A stretch of 24,745 bases of DNA from Plakobranchus ocellatus (Eukaryota; Mollusca; Gastropoda; Plakobranchidae): positions 1,677,829 to 1,702,573 of the forward strand of contig BLXT01006999.1 in assembly GCA_019648995.1 (NCBI GenBank), in the 5' to 3' direction. The position numbers were made by a program, and so were the translations under genes. The notes under the pieces are model-generated. The model searched no databases and was not told the DNA's origin. It saw nothing but the letters and a program-made list of their open reading frames with translations. Each line of letters starts with the position of its first letter. Position 1 is the first letter of the stretch. Positions 1 through 11,910 of this stretch are shown here, in pieces.

Positions 1-560
<560 letters not shown>

Positions 561-885
561 CTACTACTTTAAGAAATAAACCTCATTTTGTAGGCCTAGT
601 ATAATGCAATGAAAGCTCAACAAGTGAAACGCGTTCAAAGGCTACCATCCTGCTGTGATAGTACAATCCTCAGGCGAAAAGTGATCCCATAAAGGACAAA
701 ACTGTATGTGCCATGCGAGATGAATGCATAGCAACATCCAAAGAATATTGTAGATGGAAAATTTACAGTTCGAAGAAATTGTTGACCTTTATTTTCCTAT
801 TTTGGTATGGTTGTCAATGACACCGGAAACTGGCACATTGCTGTAGGAAAACTGTGTATTCCAAATCTGATCTCTTTTCAAATTA

Positions 886-1008
886 GGGGTGTCGGTGGCA
901 CAGTGCTTAGCAAGTTCGCCCTGCGGATTCGAGCCCCCTGGCCTGACGGAGGGCCTAAAAGCCTGAGAACACCTTCTTGTGGACTGGTTATATAAAAAAA
1001 AAACCAAA
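886..1008 (+). mobile_element. tRNA-derived SINE with A-tail
   Basis: The head has an A-box-like GGTGGCACAGTGCTTAGC and a B-box-like GGATTCGAGCCCC at tRNA-like spacing. A short body follows, then an A-rich tail (about 990-1003). An imperfect target-site duplication flanks it: CTTTTCAAATTA at 874-885 and CTTTTAAATTA at 1009-1019. A real tRNA gene was considered, but there is no closing acceptor stem and an A-tail follows. Confidence 0.7.
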
Positions 1009-1564
1009 CTTTTAAATTAACTACATTTGTAACTTACAGATTTCTACTATCTAACTCAATAAGTCTATTTGACATCTGCAAATAACTTGCTTTGAATATG
1101 AAAATGTTAGTTGCTGTTACATATCAGTAAACAATGGGATTCTATCAGAAGCTTAGTTCTAATATTGAGTCTATCTGCCAACCATAGCAAGATGAAAAGT
1201 GGTATGGTAAGTATTGGTATTGGTATTAATTTTACTAACAATAGTGCTTCTTATTTGGCCATGGCAAAATGTAACAACTGATATTTTTATTTTTTGGTTG
1301 AGCAGTTCACAAAACATCGACATAACAAACATCAAATTTATGTCCAGACTTGTAAAATAAGTATGACGGCGTGGTTTTCATACTTATTGTTGTGGTCAAG
1401 AAACGCTTGGACAGTCCACACAGCCACTGGCCCGCAGAGCACTGGATTCCAAAACATTCTATTCTAACAGATATCAATTTAATCTCAAAGTCGAAACCTC
1501 AAATGGACTAAGAACCAAGAAAAAGCTCCTTTACAACGAGAAAGACCCACACATACTATAGCAT

Positions 1565-1570
<6 letters not shown>

Positions 1571-1620
<50 letters not shown>
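1571..1620 (+). repeat. (GA)25 microsatellite
   Basis: Uninterrupted GA dinucleotides, purine on the plus strand. It lies beyond the predicted end of UNC80. Confidence 0.98.
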
Positions 1621-1623
<3 letters not shown>

Positions 1624-2042
1624 AGAACCATCAACTTTAAACATACAGAGTTAAGAACGTTACACACGACAAGTATATGAGGAATCTGGCCAAGACTGCA
1701 TACAGTAGAATATCCCGATGCGTGTAAGTCAAACTTCGATCTTGTCATACCTCTGGAACATTTGGAGTTATTGTGCCTTTAGTGTAAAGAACTAAGCAAT
1801 GAATAATGTAGATTTATGTACTAAACGAAAAAAAAACAGAAAACATAGACTCAGAAAAAAAAAAACGCGAACAAAAATGTCTGTCTACATAAAATATTTT
1901 ATTCTAGTAAAACTAAGATTGTGGGATGTTTCTCTTCGTGTTTTTTGTTTGTTTGTGTTTTTTTCAGAGGAAAATACAATGGGCTAATAGAAAAAAAAGA
2001 AATAAAAATTTTTGAATATTGCACTAAAACATTGCACAACAC

Positions 2043-2112
2043 ATGGGGCACAGAATTGTAATGGGGCAATACTAAAAATGGGGCACATAATTGTAAAAGG
2101 GCAATGCTAAAG
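2043..2112. repeat. 35-bp direct tandem duplication
   Basis: Two adjacent copies starting ATGGGGCACA (2043) and ATGGGGCACA (2078), differing at a few positions. Within each unit the GGGGCA motif recurs, hinting at an older, shorter unit. Confidence 0.8.
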
Positions 2113-4074
2113 TTATGCTTTATTAAAGATTTAGTTGAGCCTTAAAAAACCTTTGTATGATGCAGTCATATACTGAAAATAGCTTCATAACAAAGTTAAG
2201 TATCTAGAAAAATGCACAGTAAATTATTTGCACACCAGAAAAACAAGGGTGCACCGCTCTACGCTCTACGCCTAAATTTAATCCAGCCTTTGATGACTGA
2301 CAGATCAAAGAAATCAATTATCACAGTTTACCTGGCTACGATTAAAAAATATGTCTCGCAGCGCTACACCTTAAGCCTGTCTCACTTTACTGATTACTTT
2401 TTGCATGCGTCAGTGACGACTAGCATTGCCTTGCCTCAAACTACATAATGAACAACAAAAATTCTAGATTAATCTAGCGATTTCCCTAGTTCTATTTGTT
2501 TGTATGCTTGCTTTTGTGAGTTCTACAAACCAAATCTTGAGTCATGTTGGGCCAAAATATAAGGTTTCAGTCAGAATGAAAATAATTATCAACCTGACCT
2601 TTAGGAATCAAACAGAAAAAAAAAATAAAAACATAATATAATAACATGGTTAAGTTTTTTTTACCGATAAAATAAATCAATAATCAATTAAAAAATAAAA
2701 AACAGCAACAGTCAAATAGTCTGAATACCATTTTAAGACTTAGAATGACATGGTTCTATTTTTCATACCAAATTGGGCTTCAATATGCTTACGAGGACTG
2801 ATTACCTTGCACACTACTTACATAAATCAAACAATTTGATACATTAATTGATCAGTACCAAAGTTGTACATGTCGGTCCCAAAACACAGAGCGAAAATGG
2901 TTTGTTGGAAGCATATCAAAAATGTAAAATTATCGATTCCAGCTGAAAAATGTTAAAATAGAGGCAAGTACTTTCTTTCAAACTTAGTGCAGTGTCGACA
3001 AATCGGAAACATTGGAAGCATCGTTGCGTAATTTTAGTCATAGCACTGCGCGCCCAAAAACAAGGCTCAAATGAAGTTAATTTGGATTAAAAGAATATTA
3101 CAAAAATATGATACATATAATATACTCTAACTGTAACACATGGGTTGTATTCCATCTATTACTTATGTGTTATATACCATCAGTTTGTTATAATACAGAA
3201 AAAAAATTGCCAATTTGTTCATGGATAAAATTCAGTAGCAATTCTCCCTTTCCCTCTTATTTTACTTGGCTGTTCATAAAAGTCACAAACAATTAGCCAT
3301 GCCTTAAATATATATAGAGAGAATAAAAGAAGAGACTCATTAAGGTTAAATAGTATAACTGATGAAAATAAATCATGCAGAATATATAGATCTATACTCT
3401 TCACAGATCTAGTTAGGAGCATTAAAAAATGGCAAAGAAAAAAGGAACTAAAAGTTTTTAAATAAATATTCAGGTCTTATAAAAATCAAACTGATCATAA
3501 AAATGTAAAAATTTTTCTTAAGTAGAGCTTCCAGGTGAGAAATTACTTTACAAAACTGGAAATAAATGAAGGCAGAGATAAATGGCGTGAGTTATTAAAT
3601 CTTCTCACATGTTCATACAACCAATAAAAAAACAGGAGCAAGTCCAAGACTCTGATACCATTTGATTTAGCTTCCACCGAGGAGCCAGCGAGGGTAATAC
3701 ATGCAACAATCTTTCACAATGTCTGTGTGCTCAATTAAGTGTTTCTTTCCTATATTGTGCCTTGTTCCCCTGTGATTTAATTTCATGACATTTGTATTTT
3801 TGATGGAGTTGAAAACTGAAGTGAAATGTTGATACATATTTAATTACTTTGTTTTACAGTTGGTTAATTCTTTTTCTTTCCTTCTGACTTTCACACAAAT
3901 AAATGTTCCCCTGAAACAAAATTGGCCGTTGTCAATTGAGTCTAGATCTAAATTGGGAATGGCTAGTCTTTTGATCTGGTCTTGTTCACTTGTAATGTAC
4001 CAGTATTATTTATTATTATTCCAAATTGGCCTGTCTTGGCCTATTTTAGTTTAACAGTGCTATTATTGATTTAG

Positions 4075-4348
4075 GGGGAGCAGTGGCTCATCTGGTAGGG
4101 CAGTTGGCTACCAAGGTAGAGGTCCAAGGTTCAAGTCCCAGTCCGGGGCCAAGTAAATTTTTCATCGCTTCCCTGTGTCCACCCAGCACTAAAAATGAGT
4201 TACTAGGTCTCTTGAAACGGCAAAATTAAAGGCAGCGAGGAAAGCAATGGTAAACTACCTCATAATGCCACATGCCAAGAACAACCAGGACCCTACTCCT
4301 GATTTCCCAATGCTTGGACTAAGCATGGGACCCACTTTACTTTTACTT
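4075..4348 (+). mobile_element. Near full-length tRNA-derived SINE with target-site duplication
   Basis: About 274 bp. The tRNA-like head has an A-box-like GTGGCTCATCTGGTAGGG (about 4084-4101) and a B-box GGTTCAAGTCC (about 4128-4138). An unrelated body of about 200 bp includes GAAAGCAATGGTAAACTACC, a type of central motif shared by several SINE families. The tail is a TTTACTTT-type short repeat. Flanking 14-mers TATTATTGATTTAG (4061-4074) and TATTATTGTTTTAG (4349-4362) differ at one base, consistent with LINE-assisted insertion. The SINE superfamily is not assigned. Confidence 0.85.
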
Positions 4349-5181
4349 TATTATTGTTTTAGTTTGTTTTTTTTTATCTTAGAGCTAAGGATTCCTTAAA
4401 GAGATATCTTTCTGTTCTGATATTGTTCTGGATTTCAAAAAATGAAATTTTCACGCAATTTTCTGCAAGACATTGTAGGCCTATGATTTCTAGTTGAAAG
4501 AACTCCTTGTCACAGGTAGTGTTCAGTTAGACCTATAACTGTCTAGCGCAAAGCCATGCCTAACACCACGACAATTAAAGTAGTAGTATCAAAGCAAAAT
4601 TTTGTAGCGTATCCATATATAGCATTTTGACTATTAAGTGTTTGATCACAAAAAAGTACAAGGGTAACAAAAATACTGGAAAGGTTTAAATAAATAAACA
4701 TTGAATTAAAAATATAAAGATTGCACTGAAACTTAAGTAAGGTAGGTTGGCTTGTGCACAGCTTTTTGTCCCAAGTATAAAAAATACAATCGTTCACAGA
4801 AGTACAAATATTGATCACACAGCTTACTGATGGCAAACAAAACATGCTGAAGAAAAAAAACAAGTTTGAAAGTGAATGATGTTTGATATTTTAACTCTTG
4901 TATGATACCAGAAAACAGAATATGTTTTGGCAATGAGAACAAATAATACTACTGAGCTAAAAGCTTACACATGGAAAGGAGTAAAAGTGTGTTTCTATGA
5001 TGAAAATATGTATTCATAAAGTATTGATTTTCAAATATTTTAAACAAGGAAAAAAATAGCATGAACTGTAAATTAAGTGTATAATTAACAAATACAGAGA
5101 TTCTAACAAATTTTCAACTTCATGTTTTAGATGAAATACAATCCACTGTTTGTACAATTTTTACATCTTACAATTTTTAAT

Positions 5182-5187
5182 TTTATT
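5182..5187 (-). terminator. Candidate UNC80 polyadenylation signal
   Basis: AATAAA on the minus strand, about 225 bases after the UNC80 stop. UGUA-containing and U/GU-rich sequence follows at 5170-5140, as expected around a cleavage site. It would give a 3' UTR of roughly 250 nt (5410 to about 5160). Further AATAAA hexamers lie downstream in this AT-rich DNA, so longer 3' UTRs are possible. Confidence 0.5.
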
Positions 5188-5410
5188 GTCAGTCAGTAGA
5201 TAAGAAAGTTTTGAATTTAATATCCCAGAAACTGCACGCAGCTTCTCGATTTCTTTGGTAAGAGAAGAAAGATTTCAAATGTGATTATTCACAGAAACCA
5301 AGAGTAACACACAAAAAGTATGAAACTCATCTTTACCCAACAAAGTGAACCCTAAGACAGACCAGCTACACGCTTACTAAATGTCATCTGTGCTATTACA
5401 CACCATGACT

Positions 5411-5590
5411 TTACACAATATAGATCTGGGTCACTGCTGAAGACTGGACTTCCATCTGACCCAGTTTGAACTGGATGCGCTTGAGCCAGGAGAGCAGAAT
5501 GGAAGAATTGAATGAGGTCTGGTCCTTGGTGGGGTGTGGAGGTTCCCAGTTCTGGCACGTCTGCAGCCTGACCTGCTGGTGGCCGGGCAG
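5411..5590 (-). CDS. UNC80: UNC80 terminal coding exon (exon 15 of window) with stop
   Basis: 180 nt with acceptor CATCTCCAG|CTGC and a TAA stop at 5411-5413. It adds 59 residues: LPGHQQVRLQTCQNWEPPHP, a short variable stretch, then LLSWLKRIQFKLGQMEVQSS and the C-terminus AVTQIYIV. The vertebrate tail has LRKWLQCTQFKMAQVEIQSS followed by a few residues and the stop. The final residues end in a hydrophobic V, a possible short PDZ-type tail, though nothing here proves one. The acceptor is the founder of an 80-bp tandem repeat in the upstream intron. Confidence 0.93.
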   Translation of the reverse strand: MPGHQQVRLQTCQNWEPPHPTKDQTSFNSSILLSWLKRIQFKLGQMEVQSSAVTQIYIV

Positions 5591-8505
5591 CTGGAGATGG
5601 AGTTTGGAATGACAAGATCATGGGGGTATAAAACTAAAATACGCTGGCTCTAAACTAGATCACAGCTGGGGACAGAGTTTGGAATGACAAGATCATGGGG
5701 GTATAAAACTATAATATAATACACTGGCTCTAAACTAGATCACAGCTGGGGACAGAGTTTGGAATGACAAGATCATGAGGGTATAAAACTATAATATAAT
5801 ACGCTGGCTCTAAATTAGATCACAGCTGGGGACAGAGTTTGGAATGACAAGATCATGGGGGTATAAAACTATAATATAATACGCTGGCTCTAAACTAGAT
5901 CACAGCTGAGGACGGAGTTTGGAATGACAAGATCATGGGGGTATAAAACTATAATATAATACGCTGGCTCTAAACTAGATCACAGCTGAGGACGGAGTTC
6001 GGAATGACAAGATCATGGGGGCATAAAACTATAATACGCTGGCTCTAAATTCAATCTATTCATTATGTGGTTCAGTTGCTACAAATGAAAAACTTTTATT
6101 AAAGTATTGAAAATATATCTTATCAATGTGACATGATGCAAAAATGCTTAGCATTTATTAAAATAGATATGTGAAGCTTTCTCCTAGTAGACAAATTACA
6201 GTAGAAAGATAAAATTTGTCCAGTGGATTAGTTGCAATAGATGGACAGCATTTGTCTAGTGAATAAAATTCAGAAGATGAATAGCATTTGTCTAGAGAAT
6301 AAAGTGCAGTAGATGGATAGCATTTGTCAACTGAGTAAGTTGCAACAGATGAATAACATTTATCTAATACATTAGTTGCAGTTGACGGGGAGCATTTACC
6401 TACCAGGCAGAGGATAAGTTTAAAAAGATGGATATTTAGAACAGTTTTAACTCTCAAAACTTAGTTATGAATGAGCATGAAAGTTTTTACCTGGGACTGA
6501 TAGGCAAACAAGATGGACGTCCACATTGGAAAAAGCTGAAATAAATTCAGAAACAAAAAAAAAGTGAATTAACTGCTTCCAAAGATTTTAAGATCTTTCT
6601 GAAACATAATTGCCATACATATTGATGTTTGGAAAATATTTTTCAAGCCAGCAGGCGAAATTCTCATTCCTCTTGTTGTATCCTTGGATACTTATCATCT
6701 AAAATATTTTTCAAACCAGCAGCCAAAATTCTCATTCCTCTTCTTGTATCCTTGGATGCTGAACATCTACAACTAACTTGTTTTATTTCAATGCTCTGTC
6801 TCGCTGCCCACAGAGAGGGAAGGTGAGCAATCGATACAGACATATAAAGCCACACTGAGAAAGTCTGACTGAAATAAAGAGGTTCAGAAACGATGGATTT
6901 TTTTTAAAGGAAAAAATCAGGGGCAACAGACATCATTAACCTTTTGCCCCCTGTCCAAGAATTCCTCCTTTCCCCTTCTTCTGTCCTCTCCTGAATACAA
7001 AGTCTACATTACAGTCTCAAAACACCAAGCCTTCAATTTTTACTACCCAGGACACCACTATACTTCTATATCATATATCACCAGACCCTTAGACAAAAGC
7101 GCTTTTGTCTTCTACCCTGCCATCTTCTTCAGTATACAATCAGTCCCTTCATCCCTTTCTTTCTCTGGTATCATTGAAAAATTATGCACTGCAAAACAAT
7201 ATTCGACTCGGTTGCTTTTTTTTGTTTTGTTCCATTTTCCTAATTTGTCCCCCTGTGACTTTCGCCCCACTGCAATCCTTCAGAGGTCTGACCTTGGCAA
7301 GCACCGAAGAGTTACATTCCTGCAGAGCTTCCATCAGTCCCAGGAAGTGCAGGTTCACCATCTCAGCCAGCTGGGAACAGAGCAAAACAACAGGCAATTT
7401 TAGTTAAACAAGATTTAAACACTGGGCCAGTAACAGAGCAAAACAACAGGCAATCTTAGTTAAACAAGATTTAAACACTGGGCCAGTAACAGAGCAAAAC
7501 AACAGGCAATCTCAGTTAAACAAGATTTAAACACTGGGCCAGTAACAGAGCAAAACAACAGGCACTCTCAGTTAAACAAGACAACACTAATTCTTAATGA
7601 AAAAGTCAGGCGAAAAAATTGGGTAAAATAGACACATGTGAAAGCATATTCCGAGATCGAAAGTAGAAATTGGACGAATAACAGTTATTGCAGTACACAA
7701 CCAAATGATGTAATGATTTAAACAGGCAGACAACTCTCTCTGTGTGAGTTTTGCAAAAGTGAAAGCTGGATAAATTCTGAACCAACTTACGGAATGCTTG
7801 AAGTTTTTCAAGACGCAAAACTTACAATTTTTTTCTGCTTCATACATTTTGTTCCTTAAGACTGATCTCAAGACATGTGGGTCATCATTGCTAACCATAA
7901 ATGTATAAGAATGGCATCATAGACCAGATACATTATATTTTAGTTTGGCCCAGCTTTTAGAAGGAAAACTGGAGGAAATAAAGGTGCAAAATAAACCAAC
8001 GCAGCTGATAAATTTTCTCAGAATCAAAGACAACAATAAAATATAGTTGCTGGTTCTCTGGCATCTTTGAAAAAAATCTCTGTGTAGACAAGAACAGGAG
8101 AAGCGTGAAGAGCTAGACGGCAGTATACATGTACAAAGGATTAGGAGTAAGCACAAAACTTTTAGATTAGTACAATATCAGCTGGTCAAAACAAAATCAT
8201 ATTGCATTGAAATATCTATACGGTGGCATGTTGACATACTGTGCAAAGCTAGAAACTCACAATCTAGTATTATTTATGCAAATTTATGTATATATATATA
8301 TAGAGGCCTAATATATATGAAAATACAAAAAAAAATTATACACAGACACACACACACATCTTTATGAAGCTGTGGCAAAAGATTTTGCAATTTAGAAAAG
8401 TTAGCATAAAACTGTGAAAATGTAGAGCAGTTATCCAAAACTTTACATGCAGTGTTGAAATCTCTGGCATAGAACTTCAAGATGACAATGAGAGAGAGTG
8501 AGAGA

Positions 8506-8571
<66 letters not shown>

Positions 8572-10287
8572 CAGAGAGAGACAGAGAGAGCGTGCTTATC
8601 AAGAATCTTGAAATTGTCAAATCAGGTGGTAGATGTGCTGGTTGACATCCTGTACAGAATATTATTCTTCATGTTCTCTTAAAGCATTCCCGAGCACAGT
8701 CTAGTCAAGGCTGTGGATACTAAATAATCCTTTACAGTCTTAATATAAATGTACTAGAAACAAATAAAGCTAGCAATAAGCAAGAAAACAAATTAATACA
8801 AAAAAAACCCCACTCTCAGCACTAAAAGGCATCAATGAAACATATAAATAATATGTTTTAAAATTGCTTACCCACTGTAACAAATGAACTTGAAACAAGC
8901 GATATTATGCTTACTGTACAAATATGATGACAAGGTAAGTGTCAGATGGATATGTTTACTGTGCAAACATCATGATGACAATGTAGTGTCAGGTGAGTAT
9001 GTTTACGGTACAAACATCATGATGACAATGTAGTGTCAAGTGGATATGTTTACTGTGCAAAATCATGATGACAATGTAGTGTCAGGTGGATATGTTTACA
9101 GTACAAACATCACGATGTCAGGTGGATATGTTTACTGTACAAACATCATGATGACAATGTAGTGTCAGGTGAGTATGTTTACTGTACAAAAATCATGATG
9201 ACAATGTAGTGTCAGGTGGATATGTTTACTGTGCAAAATCATGATGACATTGTAGTGTCAGGTGGATATGTTTACTGTACAAACATCATGATGACAATAT
9301 AGTGTCAGGTGAGTATGTTTACTGTACAAACATCATGATGACAATGTAGTTCAGGTGAATATGTTTACTGTGCAAACATCATGGTGACAATGTAGTGTCA
9401 GGTGGATATGTTTACTGTGCAAACATCATGATGACAATGTAGTGTCAGGTGAGTATGTTTACTGTACAAACATCATGATGACAATGTAGTTCAGGCGGAT
9501 ATGTTTACTGTACAAAATCATGATGTCAGGTGGATATGTTTACTGTACAAACATCATGATGACAATGCAGTGTTAGGTAGATATGTTTACTGTGCAAACA
9601 TCATGATGACAATGTAGTGTCAGGTGACTATGTTTACTGTACAAACATCACGATGTCAGGTGGATATGTTTACTGTACAAACATCATGATGACAATGTAG
9701 TGTTAGGTGGATATGTTTACTGTGCAAACATCATGATGACAATGTAGTGTCAGGTGGATATGTTTACTGTGCAAACATCATGATGACAATGCAGTGTCAG
9801 GTGGATATGTTTACTGTACAAACATCTTGATGACAATGTGAGTGTCAAGTAGATTTGTTTACTGCACAAACATCATGATGACAATGTGAGTGTCAAGAAG
9901 ATATGCTTATTGTACGAACATCATGATGACAACGTGAGTGTCAAGTAGATATGTTTACTGTCCAAACATCATGATGACAATGTGAGTGTCAAGTAGATAT
10001 GTTTACTGTACAAACATCATGATGACAATGTGAGTGTCAAGTAGATATATTGTGATGAGAATACGAGTGTCAGTTGAATATACTAAAAGAGCCATTATAA
10101 AGATAAAATATACACAAGGTGGACCGCTTGAACATTTTTCTAAACACACATTAATCTGACCCCTTATTTGGACTTTTTCTTTATTAGTAAAGATGAAAAA
10201 CAGCTAAAATTTATAAGCTGAGGGGATTTTTCATCAAAACAAAGCCTATAAAATACTGATACAGGGAAATCACTGAGGCTGTTTCAT

Positions 10288-10337
<50 letters not shown>

Positions 10338-11879
10338 GAGGGAGTAAAGAGAGAGAGATAAAGGCAAAAAAGAGGGATAAATAGAGATTTAGAAAAAAGG
10401 AGAGAAAGAGGGAGGGAGGCAGAGATAAAGAGAGAGAAAGAGAGAGAGAGGTAAAAAGAGAAAATAGAAAGATAGAGTATGAGAGAATGGCAGAGAATGA
10501 GGGAGGAAGCAAAGGGGATGGAGAGAGGGAGAGAGAGAGAGGGGGGGTATAAGGGAAAATGAAAGAGAGGAGAGGTAGAGAGAGAGAGAGAGCAATGAAA
10601 CTAGAAACTTGAAGTGGGTGTTCTACAAGAGTGACGATCACAAAAAGCATACAACACAGGCACAGCACTCTGTGTGGCATAGAAACAGAAATAATACAAT
10701 AAAAAAAACACATTGCAATACAAACAATGACAACTGCAACAACAATAACAATAACATCAACAGCAACAGACGACGTGGTCTGTTTTGAGTCTGCCTGGCA
10801 ATATGTAAATTATGTCAGGCCTGAAGTACAGAGCAAGTGCAACCATTAACTCTGTCTTAGGTGCTTTGGCCCTATTGTTTACATTACGATAATATCTATA
10901 TTTTCATTACTGTGAATCATAAGAACAAACTTACTCTGCATGACTCAGGGAAAAGCCAAGATTAAAATTCCTGTAAATTTAATATTTTGTCCCTTCCTTT
11001 TCTACTGATTATCTGATTTGAAACAACTGCAAGACAGGATTTCATCAACAGTTTCTTTAAATAGCCTACCTCATCTCAACATTCACACCCATTACACATT
11101 CTCATTAAAGTTATTGCTAATGTTGGTGCTACTTCTTTCTTAATGATAGATCTGGGATTTTGTGTCAAACCGTCATAATGACATTCTCATAAGCCAGAGT
11201 TCCTAGTAACTTTGAAGACACAGTGTGATTCTCACAAGATACAGGACCTGTCAAATTCGCTGGCACAGTGGGATTATCACAAGCTACAGGAACCTGTCAA
11301 ACTTACTGACTCAGTGTGACTCTTGCTGCGCAGTTCTTGTCAAACTCACTTACACAATGTGTGATTCTCACAAGCTGCACTCCCTATCAAACTCACTCAC
11401 ACAATGTGTGATTCTCACAAGCTACAGCGCCTGTCAAACTCACACAGTGTGATTCTGATTGACACAGTTCTCAAAAACTACTATCCCAACAGCGGGGTTT
11501 CAGTTTTACTGCTGAAGTTACTGACACAATAAGATTCTCACAAAATACAGTCTCAATCGTAGTGATAATGTTACTGCCACTAACCTACATCTATTGCTAT
11601 TTAAACAGAAGCTGTGCTGGTACAGGGAACGAGAAAAGAAAATATACGACCAATGTCAGCAGAAAAGTATCCCTCCTTACTAAAATCAAGAAACATACTC
11701 CCACTACTCACAATGAAGTCTATGAAAAGCTACAGCCTATTTACACATTGAATTATAAACGCAATATGTGACTAACATCTATTGCTATAAATATCATTAA
11801 TATACACATATACACACAGCAGATTATAATAGTTAGTGAAAGCAAGTGCCAGAGTGCGTAACACACACTGTGTGTGTGT

Positions 11880-11910
<31 letters not shown>

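Larger units (their letters stand above)
561..5160. other. Region downstream of UNC80 with no recognisable gene
   Basis: AT-rich sequence with no exon-like block, conserved motif or codon-like pattern that I can recognise on either strand. It holds two SINEs (886-1008 and 4075-4348), a GA tract (1571-1620), a 35-bp direct duplication (2043-2112) and many short A or T runs. Short ORFs here are chance. Part of 3-5 kb could be a longer UNC80 3' UTR. Confidence 0.6.

Noticed and set aside
2212..2448. 78-codon plus-strand frame
   Set aside because: Starts within AT-rich DNA, no recognised motif, no splice or promoter support; probably chance.
5352..5621. Pro/Ala/Gln-rich 89-codon frame on the minus strand
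   Set aside because: It overlaps UNC80 exon 15 in the wrong frame. The frame ending LLSWLKRIQFKLGQMEVQSS is the one that matches UNC80.
7105..7407. 100-codon plus-strand frame
   Set aside because: Antisense shadow of UNC80 exon 13 and flanking intron; no recognisable protein.
8482..8682. Arg/Glu-rich plus-strand frame
   Set aside because: Translation of a GA microsatellite.
8905..10075. CRISPR-like regular repeat array
   Set aside because: The whole 47-bp unit repeats with no unique spacers, and the host is a eukaryote; it is a minisatellite.
10270..10713. 147-codon Ser/Leu-rich minus-strand frame, membrane-protein-like
   Set aside because: Translation of the CT strand of a purine tract inside an intron; hydrophobicity comes from the simple repeat.
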